From the NCBI RefSeq assembly GCF_002750975.1, contig NZ_PEJS01000001.1, forward strand, positions 1,674,001 through 1,738,000: DNA of 64,000 bases, in the 5' to 3' direction. Positions within the stretch are counted from its first letter, which is position 1, and every line of letters begins with the position of its first letter. Below, piece by piece: positions 56,571-64,000 of this stretch. Under the pieces are notes generated by a model. That model made no database searches. It was not told the origin of the DNA and was given only the letters and a program-made list of their open reading frames with translations. The translations under genes were made by a program, and so were the position numbers. Source of the stretch: Stenotrophomonas indicatrix. GTDB lineage: Bacteria > Pseudomonadota > Gammaproteobacteria > Xanthomonadales > Xanthomonadaceae.

Positions 56571-58166
56571 TCAGTACGCGGCGAATTCCTTGATCGGGAT
56601 GGCCTTGCAGTGGGTCATGGCGGTGGCGAGGTCGACCTGGGCGCCTGCTGCGGCGCTGTGCGACGGAGTGACTGCGGCAGCCTCCAGCCACAGACTGGGC
56701 AGCGCCTGTGGCGACTCCAGCAGCCGGTTCCAGAGCGCGTCGCGCAGTGGGCTGCTGTAGGTGCTGCCGGGCGTCACGATGCACAACCGCGTACCGGGGG
56801 CGCTGCTGGCCTGCTGCAGCACCTGCTGCAGTGCGGCGTTGGCGCTGGCGTCGTCGCTCAGCTGCTGCGGCGCACTGTTCTGCGTGGTGTCCTGGATCTG
56901 CAGCCTGCCCGGGGTGAACAGCAGGACCTGCATTTCCTGCCGCGGTTCGATGCGCACCGGCGCGCGGGTGCCCTCGCAGATCGTGGGGGTTGGCCGCGTC
57001 TGCTGCGGTGTCATGCTGCCGTCGGCATGCACCTGGCGGATATGCAGCCGACAGATCTTGTCGGCCACTTCAAATTCCACTTCGTAATCCTGACCGGGCC
57101 TGGCCACGAACTGACCCGACAGCTTGCCGTCGCAGTACACGCGACTGCTTGCGTCGAAGCGTGCCTCGAAGATCAGCGGCTTGCCACCGGGTACTTCGTA
57201 TTCCTGGTAGCTGAGCGTGGAAAACCGCTCCTTCTCTTTGCTGCGCAGGGTTTCCGTGACGGGGATGCCGAGCACGCCTTTGTCGCCGGCGTTGTTGTAC
57301 TTGACGTCGATCCTGTCGCGGTAATCCTCGCGGCAGGCGGCATCGGTGTACAGGGTGGTGGTGCGCCCCAGGGCTGCGTAGACGCGCACCCGTGCCGGGG
57401 GAGCGGCGCCGTCAGCGTAGGCGCTGACATCTTCAGCGGCCAACGGGCGCGGGTACATTGCGGGGATCCTCTTGACCAGCTTCTCGATGCATTTCATGGT
57501 GATCTTCTGCGCCGCGCTCTTGAGCCTGGCGTAGTCATCGGCCTGCCACGCGCCCAGGGTCGCCCGGTCATCACTGTCGTTGCAGCTGATGATCTCGGCC
57601 AGGCTGCCATCGGCGCGGCGCTGCTGGATCGTGCTGGAATGGTTGAGGCGGTAGAGGGGATCCTTGCGCGTGTTGCCCTGGTGCACCAGTGCCCACGTGT
57701 CTGCACTGAAGCGCAGGGTACTGGTCTGCGCGGGCAGCGCGTCGGGTGCATAGCGGAAGTAGCCGCCCACCAGCGCCTTGGCCACGTTTGGCATCAGCGT
57801 GATGGCGGGACTGGCTTGTCCTTCGATGATGCTGCCGGGCAGGTTGTTACGCTGGAAGTAGTCCGGCTCGTTGCCGCTGAAGAGAAGCGCGAGCCCCTTA
57901 GGCGTGAGCGCCTCGCTGTCATCGGGAGTGACGATGCGCAGCGCCACGTCGGGTGCGTGCATACGCTTCAGCGCGCCGGCCGGACCGCTCTGGATCTGTA
58001 CGCGATCAGTCCAGGGGGCAGGGTGGTCGGTGGTGGTAGCGGTGGCGGTGGCAGCGACGGGTGTTGTGTGCGGCGGTGCTGATTGTGCGGCAGACGTGGC
58101 CGCCAGCGGGGCCAGCAGCGCGGCAGTCAGCAGCGAGGTTCGGGTGGGGAAGCGGCGCTGGGCCAT
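56571..58166 (-). CDS. Secreted protein of unknown function
   Basis: 531 residues. An N-terminal signal peptide (about residues 1-28, TSLLTAALLAPLAATSAAQSA) and a Thr/Ala-rich linker precede a large soluble part with several Cys (ISCNDSDD, TDAACREDYRD, DKICRLHIRQ, TICEGTR, TRLCIVTPG), likely disulfide-bonded outside the cytoplasm. No domain was recognised. The C-terminal third (NAALQQVLQQASSAPGTRLCIVTPGSTYSSPLRDALWNRLLE) looks like an alpha/beta fold. The gene precedes the frameshifted small secreted gene on the same strand and follows cheB by 87 bases, but it does not look like a chemotaxis protein. Confidence 0.78.
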   Translation of the reverse strand: MAQRRFPTRTSLLTAALLAPLAATSAAQSAPPHTTPVAATATATTTDHPAPWTDRVQIQSGPAGALKRMHAPDVALRIVTPDDSEALTPKGLALLFSGNEPDYFQRNNLPGSIIEGQASPAITLMPNVAKALVGGYFRYAPDALPAQTSTLRFSADTWALVHQGNTRKDPLYRLNHSSTIQQRRADGSLAEIISCNDSDDRATLGAWQADDYARLKSAAQKITMKCIEKLVKRIPAMYPRPLAAEDVSAYADGAAPPARVRVYAALGRTTTLYTDAACREDYRDRIDVKYNNAGDKGVLGIPVTETLRSKEKERFSTLSYQEYEVPGGKPLIFEARFDASSRVYCDGKLSGQFVARPGQDYEVEFEVADKICRLHIRQVHADGSMTPQQTRPTPTICEGTRAPVRIEPRQEMQVLLFTPGRLQIQDTTQNSAPQQLSDDASANAALQQVLQQASSAPGTRLCIVTPGSTYSSPLRDALWNRLLESPQALPSLWLEAAAVTPSHSAAAGAQVDLATAMTHCKAIPIKEFAAY

Positions 58167-58253
58167 GGTGAAGCTCCTTGAAGAACGAAACAGCTGGCCC
58201 CTCCGGGGCCGGCGTTTGAAAGACGGGATGAAGCGCCGCGGCGCTGTGGTCGG

Positions 58254-59327
58254 TCAGCCGCGGGCCAGCGCCAGCAGTCGTTCGGCAATGCGCTCCAGCG
58301 GCACCTGTTCCTCGGCCGCGCCGAGCTTGAAGGCTGCACCGGGCATGCCCCAGACCACGCTGGTCGCCTCGTCCTGCACCAGTGTGGGCGCGCCGGCCTG
58401 GCGCATTTCCAGCAGGCCGCGTGCACCGTCGTCGCCCATGCCGGTGAGGATCGCGCCGATGGCATTGCCGCCCGCGCTCTGTGCCACCGAGCGGAACAGC
58501 ACGTCCACCGCCGGCTTGTGCCGGTTCACCGCAGGACCATCGTCGACACGGCAGCGCCAGCGCGCACCGTCGCGGATGATCCGCAGGTGCTTGCCGCCCG
58601 GAGGCAGGTAGGCGTGGCCGGGCAGCACCGCTTCACCGTCGCTGGCTTCGCGCACGGCCATTGCCGAGTGACGGTCCAGTCGTTCGGCGAAGGCGGTGCT
58701 GAAGCTGGCGGGCAGGTGTTGGGTCATCACCACGGCCGGACCGTCTGCGGGCATGCCTTCCAGCACCACGCGCAATGCTTCGGTACCGCCAGCCGACGAG
58801 CCGATGGCGATCAGGCGGTCGGTGGTGCGGAACTGCGTTGCTGCCGGGCGCGCGGCAGGGGCGGCGTCCAGCGTGAGTTTCGGTGCGGCCACGCGTACCA
58901 GCGGGCGCACCCGGGAACGCGCAGCCATCTTTACCTTGGCGATGATTTCATCGGCATAGCCCTGCAGGCCGCGGGCCACGTCGAGCTTGGGCTTGGACAC
59001 GAAGTCCACCGCGCCCAGGCCCAGTGCCTGCAGGGTGGTATCGGCGCCGCGTTCGGTCAGCGAAGAGATCATCACCACCGGCAGCGGGTGCAGGCGCATC
59101 AGGTTTTCCAGGAACGCCAGGCCATCCATGCGTGGCATTTCCACGTCCAGGGTGATCACGTCCGGGGCCAGGCGCTTGATCTTCTCGCGGGCCAGCAGCG
59201 GGTCGGCGGCGGTGCCGACCACGTCGATTGCCGGATCGCTGGACAGGATCTCGGTAAGCATCTGCCGGACGACGGCGGAGTCGTCGACGATCAGGACCCG
59301 GCAGGGGGCGTTGCCGGTCAGGGTCAT
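58254..59327 (-). CDS. cheB: Chemotaxis protein-glutamate methylesterase CheB
   Basis: 357 residues. A receiver domain ([18 protein letters not shown]; phospho-Asp in [13 protein letters not shown]) is linked to the methylesterase domain with the catalytic triad Ser ([13 protein letters not shown]), His (TQHLPASFS) and Asp ([11 protein letters not shown]). CheB removes methyl groups from chemoreceptors and deamidates them, resetting sensitivity. The ATG at 59327 overlaps the cheD stop (ATGA). It is the last gene of the minus-strand block mcp-cheR-cheD-cheB. Confidence 0.96.
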   Translation of the reverse strand: MTLTGNAPCRVLIVDDSAVVRQMLTEILSSDPAIDVVGTAADPLLAREKIKRLAPDVITLDVEMPRMDGLAFLENLMRLHPLPVVMISSLTERGADTTLQALGLGAVDFVSKPKLDVARGLQGYADEIIAKVKMAARSRVRPLVRVAAPKLTLDAAPAARPAATQFRTTDRLIAIGSSAGGTEALRVVLEGMPADGPAVVMTQHLPASFSTAFAERLDRHSAMAVREASDGEAVLPGHAYLPPGGKHLRIIRDGARWRCRVDDGPAVNRHKPAVDVLFRSVAQSAGGNAIGAILTGMGDDGARGLLEMRQAGAPTLVQDEATSVVWGMPGAAFKLGAAEEQVPLERIAERLLALARG

Positions 59328-59920
59328 TCGAACAGCTCCACGCCACCGGTGACCGGGGCCTTGGACAGGCGTGCGCGCACGGCCGATTCGGTCGCGGCGA
59401 CTTCGGCTTCGTGGGCGTGTGGCAGGCGCTGCACCACCACGCGGCCGGTATCGGCGAAGAACCAGATCTTGCGCGGATGGATGCCGCACAGGTCCTCGGC
59501 GAGGATCGGGATGTGTTCGGCCTGCAGGTACTGGCGCACGAACTCGGCGTTGCGGGTGCCTACCGGATTGCTGGTGAAACCCTTCAGCACGTTGGCGCCG
59601 CCGAACACCTTCGCCTCGATGCGCTTGCGGTGGGCGCCGCGCTTGAGCATGTCGTTGATCAGCAGTTCCATCGCATAGCTGCCATAACGTGCGGGCGCGC
59701 CGTCGCCGGCGTTGCCTTCGGGCAGCAGGAAGTGGTTCATGCCGCCGATCTTCAGTACCGGGTCGCGCAGGCAAGCCGCCACGCAGGAGCCGAGTGTAGT
59801 GGTCAGCGCGGTGGTGTCATCCACCACCAGGTACTGGGTTGGCAGCAGCTTGGCGGCGATGGTCTTGAAGCGTGCGTCCTGGTAGCGCATCACATCGTCG
59901 GTACGCAGTGATGCGTTCAT
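59324..59920 (-). CDS. cheD: Chemoreceptor glutamine deamidase CheD
   Basis: 198 residues. The catalytic Cys is in [13 protein letters not shown] and the His in [12 protein letters not shown]; the middle has [19 protein letters not shown] and the characteristic VFGGANVL. CheD deamidates glutamines of chemoreceptors and can interact with CheC or CheB. The start overlaps the cheR stop and the end overlaps cheB, each by four bases, so the three are translationally coupled. Confidence 0.95.
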   Translation of the reverse strand: MNASLRTDDVMRYQDARFKTIAAKLLPTQYLVVDDTTALTTTLGSCVAACLRDPVLKIGGMNHFLLPEGNAGDGAPARYGSYAMELLINDMLKRGAHRKRIEAKVFGGANVLKGFTSNPVGTRNAEFVRQYLQAEHIPILAEDLCGIHPRKIWFFADTGRVVVQRLPHAHEAEVAATESAVRARLSKAPVTGGVELFE

Positions 59921-60786
59921 GCGCCGGCCTTTGCCGCACGACGGTACAGGGTACGGCCGCAGGGCTGGATCAGATCGGCCGCGTGCAGGTAGTTCTCCGA
60001 GTGGCCGGTATAGAGCAGGCCGTCGTCGGCCAGGTGGTTGACCAGGCGGCCAAGAATCGCGCGCTGGGTCGGCTTGTCGAAGTAGATCATCACGTTGCGG
60101 CAGAACAGCGCATCGAACGGGCCGCCGACGTCGTAACGCGGTGCCAGCAGGTTCAACGGGCGGAATTCGATCAGTTCGCGCAGCGCCGGCAGTACGCGGC
60201 ACTGGCCTTCGTTGGGGCCACTGCCACGCTGGAAATAGCGGCGACGCAGGTCCGGATCGAGGCCGGCGACACGGTCGATGTTGTAGACGCCGCGCCCGGC
60301 GGTGGCCAGCACCTGGGTGTCGACGTCGGTGGCGACGATGCGTACCGGCGGCTTCAGGGTGCCGAACGCTTCGCAGGCGGTGATCGCCATCGAGTAGGGC
60401 TCTTCGCCGGTGGAGGCGGCGCACGACCACAACAGCAGCGGACCGCGCCCGTTGCGCTGCTGCAGCTCTTCGCGCAGCTTGTCGAAATGGTGCGGCTCGC
60501 GGAAGAACGCAGTGAGGTTGGTGGTCAGCGCATTGGTGAATGCCTGCCACTCGTCACCATCACCCTGTTCCAGGTGGTCCAGGTACTGCTGGAAGCTGCG
60601 CATGCCCAGCGTACGCAGGCGGCGCGACAGGCGTCCGTACACCATGTCGCGCTTGGCCGGGGCGAGGGCGATGCCCACACGCTGGTAGATCAGGTCGCAG
60701 ACGCGGCGGAAATCACGGTCGGCGAATTCGAATTCGCGCGTACCGCTGACGATGGGGGTAGGGCTCTGCACGGGTGACGTGTCCAT
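59917..60786 (-). CDS. cheR: Chemotaxis protein methyltransferase CheR
   Basis: 289 residues. The N-terminal helical domain ([33 protein letters not shown]) recognises receptors. The SAM-binding domain has [18 protein letters not shown] and the conserved [18 protein letters not shown]. The beta-subdomain that binds receptor pentapeptides is present, which fits the WQEF tails of the two nearby receptors. CheR methylates receptor glutamates. It starts 33 bases after the upstream receptor gene. Confidence 0.96.
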   Translation of the reverse strand: MDTSPVQSPTPIVSGTREFEFADRDFRRVCDLIYQRVGIALAPAKRDMVYGRLSRRLRTLGMRSFQQYLDHLEQGDGDEWQAFTNALTTNLTAFFREPHHFDKLREELQQRNGRGPLLLWSCAASTGEEPYSMAITACEAFGTLKPPVRIVATDVDTQVLATAGRGVYNIDRVAGLDPDLRRRYFQRGSGPNEGQCRVLPALRELIEFRPLNLLAPRYDVGGPFDALFCRNVMIYFDKPTQRAILGRLVNHLADDGLLYTGHSENYLHAADLIQPCGRTLYRRAAKAGA

Positions 60787-60818
60787 CGGCGGGGCGGCGG
60801 CCGGAGCCGCCGCGAGGA

Positions 60819-63083
60819 TCAGAATTCCTGCCAGTCGCCGTCGTTGGAGACGACGGTGCTGGAGTGGGTACGGCGGATCGGTGCGGGCGTCGACAACGGT
60901 CGCGAAGGCGCAGGGCTGGCAGCCTTCGGCGCGACCTTGGCGGTCACCGCCTTCACTGCGACAGCGACCTGGTTGTCGAGGCGGAAGATCGCCACGGCGT
61001 CGGCCAGCTGTGCGGCCTGGTCTTCCATCGCCCGCGCGGCGGCGGTGGCTTCTTCCACCAGCGCGGCGTTCTGCTGGGTGGTTTCGTCCATCTGCACCAC
61101 GGTCTGGTTGACCTGCTCGATGCCGGCCGACTGCTCCTGCGAGGCGGCGGAGATCTCGGCCATGATGTCGGTCACGCGCTGCACCGACGCGACGATCTCG
61201 CCCATGGTGCTGCCGGCCTGGTGGACCAGGCTGGAACCCTCGGCGACCTTGCCGACCGAGTCGTCGATCAGCCCCTTGATCTCCTTGGCCGCAGCAGCCG
61301 AGCGCTGGGCGAGGGTACGCACTTCGCTGGCGACCACGGCGAAGCCACGGCCCTGTTCGCCGGCACGGGCCGCTTCGACTGCGGCATTCAGCGCCAGGAT
61401 GTTGGTCTGGAAGGCGATGCCATCGATGACCGAGATGATCTCGGCGATCTTCTTCGAGGAGGCTTCGATGGCCGACATGGTGGTGACCACCTGGCCGACC
61501 ACTTCACCGCCCTGCGAGGCCACGCCGTGCGCGCCGATGGCGAGCTGGTTGGCCTGGCGCGCATGTTCGGCGTTCTGGCGCACGGTAGAGGTCAGTTCCT
61601 CCATCGAGGCGGCGGTTTCTTCCAGATTGGCGGCCTGCTGCTCGGTACGGCGCGACAGATCACTGTTGCCCGACGCGATTTCGCCGGCCGACAGGGTGAT
61701 GCTGGAGGCACTGGCCTGGATCTGGCCGACGATCTGGGTCAGCTGGCTGACCGTGGCGTTTGCATCGTCGCGCATGCGGGCGAACACGCCCTGGTAGTCA
61801 CCGTGCATGCGTGCCGTCAGGTCGCCGTCGGCAATGGACGACAGCAGCTGCGAGAGCTTGCCGAGGTTGTCATCGCTGACTGCCATCATGGCATTGAGGT
61901 TTTCCAGCATGGTGCGGAAATCGTGATCGAAGCGCTGTGCATCGCCGCGCTGGCTGAAGTCGCCCGCGGCGGCGGCACTGGCCAGTTGCTTGATCTCGGC
62001 GTTGATGCGGCCGAGGTTGGCCTTGACCGTGTCGACGGTGGTGGTCATCGCCGCCTTTTCGCCCGGATAGCGCGCGATGTCGCTGCTGAGGTCGCCCACG
62101 GCGTACTGCTGCACGACATTCAGCACATCGTGCAGGGTCTGCACGTGGCTGCCGACCAGGACGTTGGTTTCCTGCACCATCAGTCCGTATTCGCCGGGGA
62201 AGCTGCTGGCGTCGATGCGGTAGCTGAGTTCACCGCCATCGTGGCGGCGCGCCATCTCGCGCTGGCCGCTGATGACCGCGTGCAGCTGCTGCTGCATGCG
62301 CGACATGGCTTCGAGCAGGCGACCGGTTTCGTCATGCGGCTGCGGGCCGATGTGGCTGTCCAGCTTGCCGCCGGCAATGCCTTCGGCCACGGCGGTGGCC
62401 TGCTTCAGCGGGCGTGCGATGCGGTTGCCGATGACCCAGCTCAATGCCAGCACGATCAGCACCAGTACGCCGCCGGCCAGGGTCATGATGGCGGTGAAGA
62501 CCAGTGCCTGCTGCTGCACGTCATCCATGTATACGCCGCTGCTGACCACCCAGTTCCAGGGCTTGAACAGGCCGGCGTAGGACGCCTTGTCGTACAGGCC
62601 TTCGCTGTTGGCCTTGGCCCACTTGTAGGAGACCACCCCGCCGCCCTTGCGAGCCACTTCCACCAGGTCGTGGAACAGCTGCACGCCGTCCTCGGAGCGG
62701 AAGTCCTTCATGTCCTTGCCGATCAGGTCCTTGCGGAACGGATGCATCAACACGCGGTAGTTCGTGTCGTAGACGCTGTAGTAATACGTATCGCTGTCGG
62801 CGCGCATGCGCGCCAGCGCATCGAGCGCGGCCTGGCGGGCGGCGGGCTCGGTGAGTTCGCCGCTGGCGGCCAGCCCGTGGTAGTGGTCGAGGATGCCGTA
62901 GGTCAGTTCAACCTGGGTCTTCAACGACGACTTGCGGGTTTCATTGAGGTCCAGGTACTGCATGCGGGCAGCGATCACCGAGAGCGCGATCACGCCGAGT
63001 GCGATCAGCAGCGTGAGCAGATTGAGCTTGCGTCGGACGGAGAGATTGCTGAAGTAGTGTTGCCAGCGATGCAGGAGATTCAT
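60819..63083 (-). CDS. Methyl-accepting chemotaxis protein with Cache sensor and CheR tether
   Basis: 754 residues. One membrane segment lies near residues 20-40 and a second near 195-220. Between them is a single Cache-type periplasmic domain ([32 protein letters not shown]). A HAMP domain follows, then a second HAMP-like/linker region (about 270-410) and the long signalling coiled coil with hairpin tip [42 protein letters not shown]. The C-terminus ends in DWQEF, the tethering pentapeptide type that binds CheR/CheB. Its ligand is unknown; the Cache type suggests small organic acids. Its 3' part is nearly identical to that of the next receptor. Confidence 0.94.
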   Translation of the reverse strand: MNLLHRWQHYFSNLSVRRKLNLLTLLIALGVIALSVIAARMQYLDLNETRKSSLKTQVELTYGILDHYHGLAASGELTEPAARQAALDALARMRADSDTYYYSVYDTNYRVLMHPFRKDLIGKDMKDFRSEDGVQLFHDLVEVARKGGGVVSYKWAKANSEGLYDKASYAGLFKPWNWVVSSGVYMDDVQQQALVFTAIMTLAGGVLVLIVLALSWVIGNRIARPLKQATAVAEGIAGGKLDSHIGPQPHDETGRLLEAMSRMQQQLHAVISGQREMARRHDGGELSYRIDASSFPGEYGLMVQETNVLVGSHVQTLHDVLNVVQQYAVGDLSSDIARYPGEKAAMTTTVDTVKANLGRINAEIKQLASAAAAGDFSQRGDAQRFDHDFRTMLENLNAMMAVSDDNLGKLSQLLSSIADGDLTARMHGDYQGVFARMRDDANATVSQLTQIVGQIQASASSITLSAGEIASGNSDLSRRTEQQAANLEETAASMEELTSTVRQNAEHARQANQLAIGAHGVASQGGEVVGQVVTTMSAIEASSKKIAEIISVIDGIAFQTNILALNAAVEAARAGEQGRGFAVVASEVRTLAQRSAAAAKEIKGLIDDSVGKVAEGSSLVHQAGSTMGEIVASVQRVTDIMAEISAASQEQSAGIEQVNQTVVQMDETTQQNAALVEEATAAARAMEDQAAQLADAVAIFRLDNQVAVAVKAVTAKVAPKAASPAPSRPLSTPAPIRRTHSSTVVSNDGDWQEF

Positions 63084-63254
63084 CGAGCAGTACCCGGGTG
63101 GTGGTGGGTGGAGGCGCCGGTGCTGATCGGGAGCAGCGGTGACATGACCGTTATCGGCCGCGGGGGCGGGGGATTGAGGTGGGCTGGTCGAACGTATTCA
63201 GGTTTGTTCGCAGCGGCGGCTGCGGCGCTGCCTGCGGCAGGCTTTTGGAGCGAG

Positions 63255-63400
63255 AGCAACAGCAACAGCGGATGGTCGGCCCTGCAATGTTGAGGGCGAG
63301 CCGTGTGGGGATGGGCTGGCGGGACACGCCGTAAACCCATCCATGGGGGCTCGATGGCGCCATCCATGGCGCCAACGGTCCCGCCAGCCCATCCCCGCAC
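63255..63400. repeat. Composite long-hairpin element, copy 2
   Basis: Starts with AGCAACAGCAACAGCGG (63255-63271). Arms at 63303-63325 and 63378-63400 pair over 23 bases with one mismatch. The core holds GGCGCCATCCATGGCGCC (63356-63373) and CCCATCCATGGG (63336-63347). It shares leader and core plan with 29276-29405, while the arms are unrelated. Confidence 0.75.
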
Positions 63401-63443
63401 GACTCATCTGGCATCCCGGTGTCGGACGGCAAGTGCGTTGAGT

Positions 63444-63499
63444 TTCCAATTGGAAAGAGGGGTCAGATCCGTTTTCCGCAGGAAAACGGATCTGACCCC
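63444..63499. repeat. Palindrome and 19-bp hairpin
   Basis: TTCCAATTGGAA (63444-63455) is followed by a perfect 19-bp stem: GGGGTCAGATCCGTTTTCC (63459-63477), loop GCA, and its complement (63481-63499). A long perfect stem with a 3-base loop suggests a dispersed palindromic repeat. Confidence 0.85.
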
Positions 63500-63547
63500 G
63501 GAAGCACTGCGCCGTTGGCTGGACAACACCTGGCGAGGCCGCAAAAG

Positions 63548-63578
63548 AAAACGCCCCAGCGCAGGGCCGGGGCGTTTT
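63548..63578. terminator. Bidirectional terminator after the second receptor gene
   Basis: AAAACGCCCC (63548-63557) pairs with GGGGCGTTTT (63569-63578). On the minus strand the T-run follows the stem, 23 bases beyond the receptor stop. Confidence 0.88.
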
Positions 63579-63600
63579 CGTGCCTCAGGTCAGGCGGGAA

Positions 63601-64000
63601 TCAGAATTCCTGCCAGTCTCCATCAGCCAGTTCGGTGGCCATGGATCGGCCGCCGGTGCTGCGGCGGGCCGGCGGTACGGCCGCTGCCGGAGCCGGGGCT
63701 GCCGGTGCAGACGCGCGCGGTGCCGGTGCGCGCGTGGCGACCACGGCTTCGGCTTCGTCGACCACGAAGATCGAGACTGCCTCGCTCAGGTGGCCCGCCT
63801 GTTCTTCCATCGCACGTGCGGCGGCGGTGGCTTCTTCCACCAGCGCGGCGTTCTGCTGGGTGGTTTCGTCCATCTGCACCACGGTCTGATTGACCTGCTC
63901 GATGCCGGCGCTCTGCTCCTGCGAGGCAGCAGAGATCTCGGACATGATGTCGGTCACGCGTTGCACCGAGGCAACAATTTCGCCCATGGTGGCGCCGGCC
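63601..64000 (-). CDS. Methyl-accepting chemotaxis protein (C-terminal part, N-terminus off the window)
   Basis: The last 133 or so residues are visible; the frame continues past the right edge. It begins in the signalling coiled coil ([39 protein letters not shown]) and runs through an Ala/Pro-rich flexible linker to the same CheR/CheB tether DGDWQEF as the neighbouring receptor. The coiled-coil part is almost identical to the other receptor in both protein and DNA. The sensor domain cannot be seen. It is in the same orientation as the che genes and upstream of them. Confidence 0.93.
   Translation of the reverse strand, partial: AGATMGEIVASVQRVTDIMSEISAASQEQSAGIEQVNQTVVQMDETTQQNAALVEEATAAARAMEEQAGHLSEAVSIFVVDEAEAVVATRAPAPRASAPAAPAPAAAVPPARRSTGGRSMATELADGDWQEF

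Larger units (their letters stand above)
63084..63600. other. 517-base gap between the two chemoreceptor genes
   Basis: No credible gene. It carries the second composite long-hairpin element (63255-63400), a TTCCAATTGGAA palindrome, a 19-bp-stem hairpin (63459-63499) and a terminator (63548-63578). Confidence 0.75.

Noticed and set aside
56314..56784. A 156-residue minus-strand open frame between the unknown secreted protein and the broken gene
   Set aside because: Most of it is out of frame with the well-formed secreted protein gene, and it has no credible start. Its region is better explained by the frameshifted gene.

Overview
The window looks like a chromosomal segment of a high-GC gammaproteobacterium of the Xanthomonadaceae, most likely Stenotrophomonas (maltophilia complex). 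Three things point there: synteny with the Xanthomonas/Stenotrophomonas rpf quorum-sensing region (dapB-carA-orf-carB-greA-rpfE-recJ ... prfB-lysS-rpfG-rpfC / rpfF-rpfB ... acnA-acnB), the complete bet choline operon, and many short GTAG-initiated palindromes that match the SMAG repeats described for S. maltophilia. No tRNA, rRNA, prophage, transposase or CRISPR array was found.

Layout. 1-5411 (minus): a short-chain dehydrogenase cut by the window edge, a PAS-GGDEF-EAL protein coupled to HMG-CoA lyase, a VOC protein and a LiuC-type enoyl-CoA hydratase, which together look like part of a leucine/acyl-CoA catabolic cluster. 5532-7899 (plus): feoA-feoB and a Cys-rich small membrane protein for ferrous iron uptake. 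8104-9136 (minus): an NAD(P)H oxidoreductase and a MerR regulator. 9296-16686 (plus): dapB, then carA-orf-carB-greA-rpfE, tightly packed and with a possible attenuator ahead of carA. 16723-27109: recJ flanked by three DUF1176 secreted proteins, a VIT/VWA protein, and a divergent membrane acyltransferase / membrane LytTR regulator (probable RpfD). 27200-34804: prfB with its programmed +1 frameshift, an HTH/MmyB regulator, an aldehyde dehydrogenase plus acetolactate-synthase-like pair, and lysS.

35008-41146 is the DSF signalling core: rpfG (HD-GYP response regulator) overlapping rpfC (hybrid sensor kinase), converging on rpfF (DSF synthase) and rpfB (acyl-CoA ligase). RpfF makes the cis-2-unsaturated fatty acid signal, RpfC senses it and phosphorylates RpfG, and RpfG degrades cyclic di-GMP. 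RpfB recycles the free fatty acid. 41365-46974 is betA-betB-betI with divergent betT and a perfect 28-bp BetI-type operator; it imports choline and oxidises it to glycine betaine. 47239-54077 holds both aconitases, with a BamE-like small protein and an AbrB/PIN toxin-antitoxin pair between them. 54191-58166 is accessory: a WG-repeat protein with lower GC, a frameshifted small secreted protein and an unknown secreted protein. 58254-64000 (minus) is a chemotaxis block: two chemoreceptors ending in the CheR/CheB tether WQEF, then cheR, cheD and cheB with ATGA overlaps.

The less expected parts are between the genes: a duplicated 3' end of acnA around a GC-rich insert, two copies of a composite long-hairpin element with unrelated arms but a shared core, and a SMAG repeat that appears to have extended the acyltransferase reading frame. 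No convincing wholly new multi-gene system was found. The strongest leads are these repeat structures and the rearranged recJ-prfB-lysS/rpf neighbourhood. Gene-family assignments rest on motif recognition by eye, without database searches.
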